From the NCBI RefSeq assembly GCF_011045125.1, contig NZ_JAAKZF010000021.1:17585-81584 (forward strand): a stretch of DNA of 64,000 nucleotides, written 5' to 3'. The position numbers were made by a program, and so were the translations under genes. Below are positions 58,712-64,000 of the stretch, piece by piece. Under the pieces are notes generated by a model. It saw only the letters and a list, made by a program, of their open reading frames with translations. It did not search any database and was not told where the DNA came from. How positions within the stretch are numbered: position 1 is the first letter of the stretch; each line of letters begins with the position of its first letter. The DNA comes from Allomesorhizobium camelthorni (GTDB lineage: Bacteria > Pseudomonadota > Alphaproteobacteria > Rhizobiales > Rhizobiaceae).

Positions 58712-58990
58712 CTAGGTTCGCCCATGTTGTGGGTCGGAGGGCGCCTCGCCAGTAATGTTCAAGTCAACGTGCGACACGACTGAGTTGTCGTTATCTGCTC
58801 CCTTGGCACTCCGGCCCCAGTGCCGCCTGCAGATGGCTCTGAGCCCCGCACGCAGGTGGTCGTCCCTGAAAAGCTCCGTCGCATCGTCAAAGCCTTCTGC
58901 AACCAAGGCTCTTTCAATCGTCGGGCAGCCTAGATGTTCCCCGCTTTCTGCGAGTTGGATGGCGCGCAATAGGAGACTGGCGTTGGCCAT
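58712..58990 (-). CDS. Small conserved-type hypothetical protein
   Basis: 92 residues from ATG 58990. The first 65 residues (MANASLLLRAIQLAESGEHLG, IERALVAEGFDDATELFRDD, HLRAGLRAICRRHW) look like a genuine compact helical protein, of a kind I associate with rhizobial accessory regions. No Shine-Dalgarno is clear and the tail after NDN is of lower quality. It is divergent from, and its start adjoins, the truncated DUF1612 gene. Confidence 0.5.
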   Translation of the reverse strand: MANASLLLRAIQLAESGEHLGCPTIERALVAEGFDDATELFRDDHLRAGLRAICRRHWGRSAKGADNDNSVVSHVDLNITGEAPSDPQHGRT

Positions 58991-59746
58991 GACGACGACA
59001 GCGACCAGGCGGATGCGCTGGCGCAAGAAATGGCCGAGATCGACGCCGTGCTGGCCCGCTCCAGCCGGCTGCTCGTCGGCGAAAATTTGGCGCCGCGCGC
59101 CGCGGACAGCCCGGATGTCGAGAGGGCAGGGCAGGGGGCAAAAGCCCCGGAGATGGCTTCCTTCGACGGCCTCGGGCCGCTGATTCGCGACCTCGACTGG
59201 GACGAGGATCAGCGGCTGGCCGACTGGCTCGCCGTCGTCGACGCTGTGAAAGAGATGCCGACCGTGCTGGCTGCGGCGATCGCCTGGGAGGCGTGGCAGG
59301 ACATCGAACCGCTGCAGCACCAGCATTGGCTCAGCAATCTGCTCGCCGCCGCGCTGCTCAGGCAGCGCGGCAACGTCGGCTCGCATCTGTTTTGCCTCAA
59401 TGCCGGGCTGCGCATCGTGCCGCGCGAGCGGCGGCGCGCGCGGGAAAAGGCCACCCGGCTGCTGGCCGTGCTCGACGCTTTTGCAGAGGCGGCAGCGGCT
59501 GGGCTCAAGGAACTCGATCGGCTGGTGATGGCCAAAGCCCAGATGGAGCGCCGGCTCAGGAACCGGCGCAAAAACTCGAGCCTGCCGGCGCTGATCGAGC
59601 TGGTGCTGGCGCGGCCGCTGGTGTCGGCGGGACTGATCGCGGCCGAGCTGAAAATCAGCCAGCGCGCGGCGCTCGGCCTGGTCGCAGAACTCGCCATCTG
59701 CGAGGTGACGGGCCGGGGGCGCTACCGGGCATGGGGTATCATATGA
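58973..59746 (+). pseudogene. N-terminally truncated DUF1612/HTH protein (RHE_PE00001-like)
   Basis: The frame is open from a TAG at 58970 to the TGA at 59744, about 257 codons, with a usable ATG at 59030 (238 residues). AEIDAVLARSSRLL, WLAVVDAVKEMPTVLAAAIAWEAW and LLAAALLRQRGNVGSHLFCLNAGLR are typical of the DUF1612 domain, and the C-terminal HTH is SAGLIAAELKISQRAALGLV. Intact members are about 370 residues and have an N-terminal region that is missing here. The family is widespread on rhizobial plasmids and islands; it is probably a DNA-binding protein. The shorter protein may still be made. Confidence 0.65.
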
Positions 59747-59845
59747 CGTTGTCGCCGAATGCCGGTTGAGAGACGGCCATGCTCCCGTACCGTTGCAGGG
59801 GGACGTGAGTCAGTGTTGCGCGCAAGCGACTAAACTAAGAGCACA

Positions 59846-60184
59846 TCACAACTGCGGACGGGACCGCATGTTGGCGGCGATAATGATTTCGGTGTTCGTT
59901 TCAACGCCGAATTTCTGCCGATACCAAACCTCGGCAACGATGACCATAAGGTCGTCGCGCCTGCCTTCCATCGCCTGAACGATCCCGGCTTTCAGGACGT
60001 TGGCTTCCTCGGGGCTTTCCGCGAGAGCTGCCGCGATCCCGTCGACATCGTGGGAGTCGACTGAAGCTGCAATTGAATGCGTCTTCAGCATCCTTGCAAT
60101 ACTCGCGGCTTTGATTTCGTTCAAAGCGCGCATCACGTGCTCCAACACCTCGCGTGCGTTCTCGATCTTGTCGTCCTTGCCCAT
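59846..60184 (-). CDS. Small hypothetical protein
   Basis: 112 residues, helical and acidic (DDKIENAREVLEHVMRALNEIK, IAAALAESPEEANVLKAGIVQAME, DDLMVIVAEVWYRQKFGVET). Consistent codon use and a full frame suggest a real gene, though the Shine-Dalgarno is weak. No family recognised. It lies between the DUF1612 remnant and the cyclase gene. Confidence 0.55.
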   Translation of the reverse strand: MGKDDKIENAREVLEHVMRALNEIKAASIARMLKTHSIAASVDSHDVDGIAAALAESPEEANVLKAGIVQAMEGRRDDLMVIVAEVWYRQKFGVETNTEIIIAANMRSRPQL

Positions 60185-60403
60185 CAGTCGTTCCGATTTC
60201 CTGTTCGGTCATGTCGATATGTCACCTGGTAACAGCGTATTTGTGGTTTTCGAAGGGTGCGGATCGGGCTGGTGGTTGTGGCAAGGGATCTCATCGGCCG
60301 TCGCCAAGGTTAGCGGAGCTTCTCTCAAGCGAGCTAGCTGAGCTATTGGCGAGGCCTGACGCTTGGTCCCGCTTGGAATGGCAGAGAACGACCCCTCTGC
60401 CCT

Positions 60404-62206
60404 TCAAAGTAGCTGAGTACGCATGTCTGTCCCGTTTCGTATTGAGATGGAGACTCCGGCCTCGCGGAGTCCGTCCACCAGCCGATCGAGCAGATTGGGA
60501 TCCCTGTAGGGCAAAGCCCGCTTGAGGTGATCGACAGAAAAGTTCGGGTTAACCTCCAGGGTCTCCCGCCAGTAGCGTCGCGCTTCTTCGTGGCGTCCAG
60601 TTCGGCCATATAGGCATGCGAGGTAAAAGCGCGTCATGTCCGATCGCGGCGCAAGTGTCAGCCGTCGCTTGAAGGCGATCTCGGCCTCGTCATAGCGCCC
60701 GAGCGCCAGAAGGGCCCTCCCCAGGAAATGCAGCGACAGGTCGAATTGCGGGTCAAGCCGGTGGGCCCGTGTATACAGCGCCAGGGCGTCTTCGTGCCGA
60801 CCCTGGAAATCCCTTATACCGCCAAGCGCGGTGTAGGCGCTGGCCGAACTGGGACCGAGTTCGATCGCCCGCTCTGCAGCGAACTCCGCCTCGTCCAGAC
60901 GCCGCATCCAGGTAAGGGCAAGCGCGAGCGCGTGATGGCAGTGCGGCTCGGTATCGTCCGTATCGACTGCCTTGTAGGCCAGTTCCAGCGCCTGTGTGAG
61001 ATTGTCAGGCGTCGCGCCGTTCCACTGATTGATGAAGTCGGTTAAGGCGATGATCGAGAGCGAAGCATAGGCGGCCGCCAGCCCCGGATCGATCGCGATG
61101 GCGCGCTCCAGCATGCTGCGCGCCTCCATGGACGATACGGAGTTGAACTGCAGGATGGTCTGACGCGAGCGGACAAGCAGATCATAGGCTTCCGGATCGA
61201 CCTTGCCGCGGCCCTCGCGCCGCGTCTCCTCGCTGGGCGTCAGCTTCACCTGGAGCGCGCTAACGATGGTGCGGGTGACCTCGTCCTGGACCGCGAATAT
61301 ATCCTCGATGCCGCGATCGTAGCGCTCGGCCCACAAATGGCCGCCGGTCGTGCCGTCGATCATCTGGGCATTGATCCGGATGCGGTTGGCGGCCCTGCGC
61401 ACGCTGCCTTCCAGAACGTAGCGAACGCCGAGTTCGCGGCTCACCTTGCGGATATCCGGCGCTTGGCCCTTGTAGGCGAAGGACGAATTTCGGGCGATCA
61501 CGAACAGGCCCGAGACTTTGGACAGGTCGGTGATGATGTCCTCGGTGATGCCGTCAGCGAAATAGCCCTGCTCGGGGTCGCCCGACATGTTGTCGAACGG
61601 CAGGACGGCGATCGACGGCTTTGCGGGAAGCGGCGGCGGGGCCTCGACGACAGCCTCGGAAACTGCGTTTGCTCGGCCGTTCGGCGACCAGGTCCAGATG
61701 TGCACCGGGCGCTCGATGTTCTTGACCTCATGAAGCCCGCCATCGACGAAATCGATCCCGACGCGGCCGTGCACGTGCTGGTAGACGCTGTCCGAAATCG
61801 CCACGCCGCCGGGATCGGCAAGCATCTCCAGGCGCGCGGCGATGTTGACGCCGTCGCCGAAAAGATCGCTGTCGTCGACCATGATGTCGCCGAGATTGAC
61901 GCCGACGCGAAGCACGATCGCCCGGTCTTCCGGCATGTCCTCGTTTGCCGCGTCCATCGCGCCTTGCAACGCAGCCGCGCATTCCACGGCGTTGACCGCG
62001 CTGCCGAACTCGACGAACACGCCGTCGCCGGTCCGCTTGAAGACGCGACCCTGATGCTGCTCGACGAGCGGCTCCAGCACCTCTTTCCACCGCGCCATGA
62101 GCAGCGTGTGGGTGCTTTTTTCGTCCCGCTCCATGAGCCGACTGTAACCGACCACGTCAGCGGCCAAAATGGCAGCAAGCCGGCGTCGGATGGATTCGTT
62201 GGCCAT
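60404..62206 (-). CDS. Class III adenylate/guanylate cyclase with TolB-like and TPR domains
   Basis: 600 residues from ATG 62206. The N-terminal 180 residues are a class III nucleotide cyclase (AAILAADVVGYSRLMERDE with metal Asp, FKRTGDGVFVEFGS, LFGDGVNIAARLE). A linker leads to a TolB/FlgO-like domain (PSIAVLPFDNMSGDPEQGYFADG, VRYVLEGSVRRAANRIRI) and then about five TPR units (DEAEFAAERAIELGPSSASAY and similar). This architecture is abundant in Rhizobiales. It presumably makes cAMP in response to protein contacts through the TPRs. No membrane helix is seen. Confidence 0.92.
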   Translation of the reverse strand: MANESIRRRLAAILAADVVGYSRLMERDEKSTHTLLMARWKEVLEPLVEQHQGRVFKRTGDGVFVEFGSAVNAVECAAALQGAMDAANEDMPEDRAIVLRVGVNLGDIMVDDSDLFGDGVNIAARLEMLADPGGVAISDSVYQHVHGRVGIDFVDGGLHEVKNIERPVHIWTWSPNGRANAVSEAVVEAPPPLPAKPSIAVLPFDNMSGDPEQGYFADGITEDIITDLSKVSGLFVIARNSSFAYKGQAPDIRKVSRELGVRYVLEGSVRRAANRIRINAQMIDGTTGGHLWAERYDRGIEDIFAVQDEVTRTIVSALQVKLTPSEETRREGRGKVDPEAYDLLVRSRQTILQFNSVSSMEARSMLERAIAIDPGLAAAYASLSIIALTDFINQWNGATPDNLTQALELAYKAVDTDDTEPHCHHALALALTWMRRLDEAEFAAERAIELGPSSASAYTALGGIRDFQGRHEDALALYTRAHRLDPQFDLSLHFLGRALLALGRYDEAEIAFKRRLTLAPRSDMTRFYLACLYGRTGRHEEARRYWRETLEVNPNFSVDHLKRALPYRDPNLLDRLVDGLREAGVSISIRNGTDMRTQLL

Positions 62207-62401
62207 ACGCAAGGCGCCTTCCTAGCACCCATTGGTCAAACTGTACCGGCGTCTTGCTTCCAAGTCTATTCGGCTTGAAGCTGGCCTTGGTCGACATCCA
62301 ACGTTCATTGCAGTGCGCGCAAACGTCCGCTTGTGTGATGGCGCGTTTTCCCCGTTATTATCCGATTTGACGCGTGGCGCACTGCCGACCATGCTGGACC
62401 G

Positions 62402-63172
62402 ATGACAAGGGGCGTGCTTCTGGACTTGGCCGGCGTCATCTACGATGGCGAGACCGCCATACCAGGCGGGGTCGACGCCGTCGCGCGTTTGCGCAAGGCC
62501 GGTTTGGCCCTACGCTTCGTAAGCAATACCACGCGCTCGTCGAAACAGGAGGTTCTCGAACGTCTGGAAGGAATGGGACTCACCGTTACCAAGGCTGATG
62601 TCTTCACGCCGGCGCAAGCAGCACGCGAATGGCTTCTTCGGAATGGTCTTGCACCGTATTTGTTGGTTCACCCCGGCCTTGCGCCGGATTTCTACGATCT
62701 GCCGCATCGCGACAAGCGCGCCGTCGTCATCGGCGATGCCGGAGAAGCCTTCACCTATGCGGTGTTGAATGAAGCGTTCCGCGAGCTGTGCGCCGGGGCC
62801 GAATTGTTGGCTCTTGCGACCAACCGGACGTTTCGGGATGCCGACGGCGGGCTCAGCCTGGATGCCGGGCCATTCGTCGCGGCGTTGGAATTTGCCTCCC
62901 TGAAACGCGCCACTGTTCTCGGCAAGCCCTCGCCGGCATTCTTTCTGGCGGCGCTGGCAAGCATGGGCTGTCCGCCGGGTCAGGCGATCATGGTCGGCGA
63001 CGACGCCGAGTCCGATATCGCGGGCGCCTTGCGCGCGGGCCTTTCCGGCGCCTTGCTGGTGCGAACAGGCAAATACCGGCAGGGCGATGAGAAACGGTTT
63101 GATCCGCGCCCGACCGCAACCGTCGCCGATCTCGCTGCGGCCACCGACTGGATCATTGCGCGCCGAGACTGA
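62402..63172 (+). CDS. HAD superfamily phosphatase (subfamily IIA)
   Basis: 256 residues. Motif I is LLDLAGVIYDG, in which the second Asp of the usual DxDG(T/V) is replaced by Ala as in some LHPP/TIGR01458-type proteins; motif II is VSNTTRS; motif III Lys is in LGKPSPAFF; motif IV is MVGDDAESDIAGAL. The IIA cap lies between residues about 90 and 180. It probably dephosphorylates a small phosphate ester or phospho-amino acid. It is followed at once by the transposase remnant. Confidence 0.85.
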   Translation: MTRGVLLDLAGVIYDGETAIPGGVDAVARLRKAGLALRFVSNTTRSSKQEVLERLEGMGLTVTKADVFTPAQAAREWLLRNGLAPYLLVHPGLAPDFYDLPHRDKRAVVIGDAGEAFTYAVLNEAFRELCAGAELLALATNRTFRDADGGLSLDAGPFVAALEFASLKRATVLGKPSPAFFLAALASMGCPPGQAIMVGDDAESDIAGALRAGLSGALLVRTGKYRQGDEKRFDPRPTATVADLAAATDWIIARRD

Positions 63173-63181
63173 CTCCTGTCC

Positions 63182-63742
63182 GTGCGGCGTGCTTGTCTCG
63201 CCACCGAGCTCAGCCGTGCTGCTGGCGGCTTCAATCGGCGCAAGCGCGCCGTGACCGGAAAGTGGCATGCGGACGAGACGTACATCAAGGTCCGTGGCCA
63301 GTGGATGTATCTCTATCGCGCCATCGACAGTGTCGGCGACACCGTCAAGTTCTGGTTCAGCCAACTCCGCGACCTGCCGGCGGCAAAGCGCTTCTTCCGC
63401 AAAGCACTGAACGCCATGGTCGACCCGATCGCACTGTCATCGACGGCAGTCAGGGCGATAGTTTCCTGCGATGCCACGAGCCGATTGCAGGACCGCTCAG
63501 GGCGCAAGCTGATGCCGATCCGGATTCGCCAGAGCCAATACCTCAACAATCGTATCGAGCAGGACCATCGCCGCATCAAACGCCGGGTAAGGTCGATGCT
63601 CGGCTTCAAGTCATTCGCAAGCGCCGCTGCAACCTTGGACGGTATCGAGATGATCCACATGATGCGCAAACGACAGGCGAGGTACATCTACAATCCAAGC
63701 CCGTCTGTCGCCAAGCAGTTTGAGATCATCGCAGCAGCGTGA
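63182..63742 (+). pseudogene. IS6-family transposase, truncated and frameshifted
   Basis: The frame encodes WHADETYIKVRGQWMYLYRA, the first DDE Asp region, and later NNRIEQDHRRIKRRVRSMLG with the DDE Glu. Between them the middle Asp motif (HGRPDRTVIDGSQ) is in the +1 frame from about 63411 to 63453, so two indels flank it; the stretch between SQ and AIVSCD is also shortened by a deletion. The N-terminal HTH part is missing because the element is cut off next to the HAD gene. It cannot make an active transposase. Confidence 0.88.
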
Positions 63743-63780
63743 AGGCCGCCAGCATCCTAGCTTCTATGGCTCGGTTCGAG

Positions 63781-63794
63781 TTTGCAACAGAACC
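63781..63794. repeat. IS6-family right terminal inverted repeat
   Basis: TTTGCAACAGAACC, read on the other strand GGTTCTGTTGCAAA, is the typical outer end of IS6-family elements. It lies 39 bases after the transposase remnant. No matching left end is found before 63182, which fits a left-truncated element. Confidence 0.8.
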
Positions 63795-63906
63795 CCATGG
63801 TCGTGCCCCAATTTCGGCCGCGCTGTCGGCAAGGCTTTGCCACCAGACCCACCGAGAGGCATATCTGTCAAAGCCGTCCAGGCGACCCGTTGCCGAAAGC
63901 TGCCAG

Positions 63907-64000
63907 TTAGTCGTTGGCTTCCGGCGGCAGGAAGTCGACCTCGTGCGCCGCGGAGACTTTCACCACTTCCGCCGGATCGGAAAGATTGTCCAGCTTGCCA
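63907..64000 (-). CDS. 3' end of an unidentified gene running off the window
   Basis: On the minus strand the frame is open from the window edge to TAA at 63907-63909 and encodes GKLDNLSDPAEVVKVSAAHE followed by VDFLPPEAND. Codon use and composition are like those of real genes. Only 30 residues are visible, too few to name a family. It ends about 110 bases from the IS6 terminal repeat. Confidence 0.5.
   Translation of the reverse strand, partial: GKLDNLSDPAEVVKVSAAHEVDFLPPEAND

Overview
The window is GC-rich DNA (AT-rich only around 41,600-42,200) and looks like a member of the Rhizobiales, probably Mesorhizobium or a near relative. The reasons are the many solute-binding-protein ABC transporters, a heterotetrameric sarcosine oxidase, a rhizobial-type aioXSRBA arsenite oxidase locus followed by an arsR/aqpS/arsH set, invasion-associated locus B (IalB) proteins, a DUF1612-type rhizobial plasmid protein and a CUCCUCCC-loop small RNA. 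Whether it is chromosome, chromid or plasmid cannot be decided. I see no rRNA, tRNA or CRISPR array.

Layout. 1-7,811: a carbohydrate locus with two TIM-barrel isomerases (one cut by the window edge), a LacI repressor, a Gfo/Idh/MocA dehydrogenase and a complete MalK-type sugar ABC transporter. A perfect LacI-type palindrome lies between the divergent repressor and dehydrogenase genes. 7,871-16,482: a family-5 oligosaccharide/peptide-type ABC transporter, a GH51 alpha-L-arabinofuranosidase and a winged-helix regulator. Three intergenic regions here share one operator-like motif, so this looks like a single arabinoside regulon. 16,516-27,958: soxBDAG and two M24 (creatinase/ectoine-hydrolase type) genes, divergent from an ehuBCDA-like ABC transporter and a GntR regulator. 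This reads as uptake, C-N hydrolysis and N-demethylation of a small N-methylated or ectoine-like compound.

28,283-30,854: a Spy/CpxP-like periplasmic protein with an OmpR-type response regulator and a histidine kinase. 31,194-41,336: an arsenic island. AioX (As(III) sensor), AioS and AioR (sigma54 activator) precede AioB and AioA; a near-consensus -24/-12 promoter and two 16-bp enhancer-like palindromes lie before aioB. Then come ArsR, two unrelated arsenate reductases, the aquaglyceroporin AqpS in place of an efflux pump, and ArsH. A degraded tyrosine-recombinase C-terminus sits at the left border and an AT-rich stretch at the right.

42,236-50,811: an AraC regulator, then an operon-like run built round a 1,482-residue trimeric autotransporter adhesin: a small upstream ORF, the adhesin, two IalB-family proteins, one unknown membrane-anchored protein and one DUF4189-like protein. 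51,647-64,000: mixed accessory genes. They include a LuxR-type regulator, a PDZ protein whose S1C protease triad is replaced, a C-terminally altered but triad-intact S1C protease, a cold-shock protein, an orphan oligopeptide-binding protein, an AI-2E family transporter, a candidate cuckoo-family small RNA with three CUCCUCCC-type loops, a truncated DUF1612 gene, a class III cyclase with TPRs, a HAD phosphatase and a decayed IS6-family transposase with one terminal inverted repeat left.

The most noteworthy items are the sigma54 promoter with tandem enhancer sites for arsenite oxidase, the triple anti-Shine-Dalgarno hairpin RNA, the adhesin/IalB operon with its unusual N-terminal extension, the shared operator of the arabinoside regulon, and the unassigned M24/Sox/Ehu pathway.
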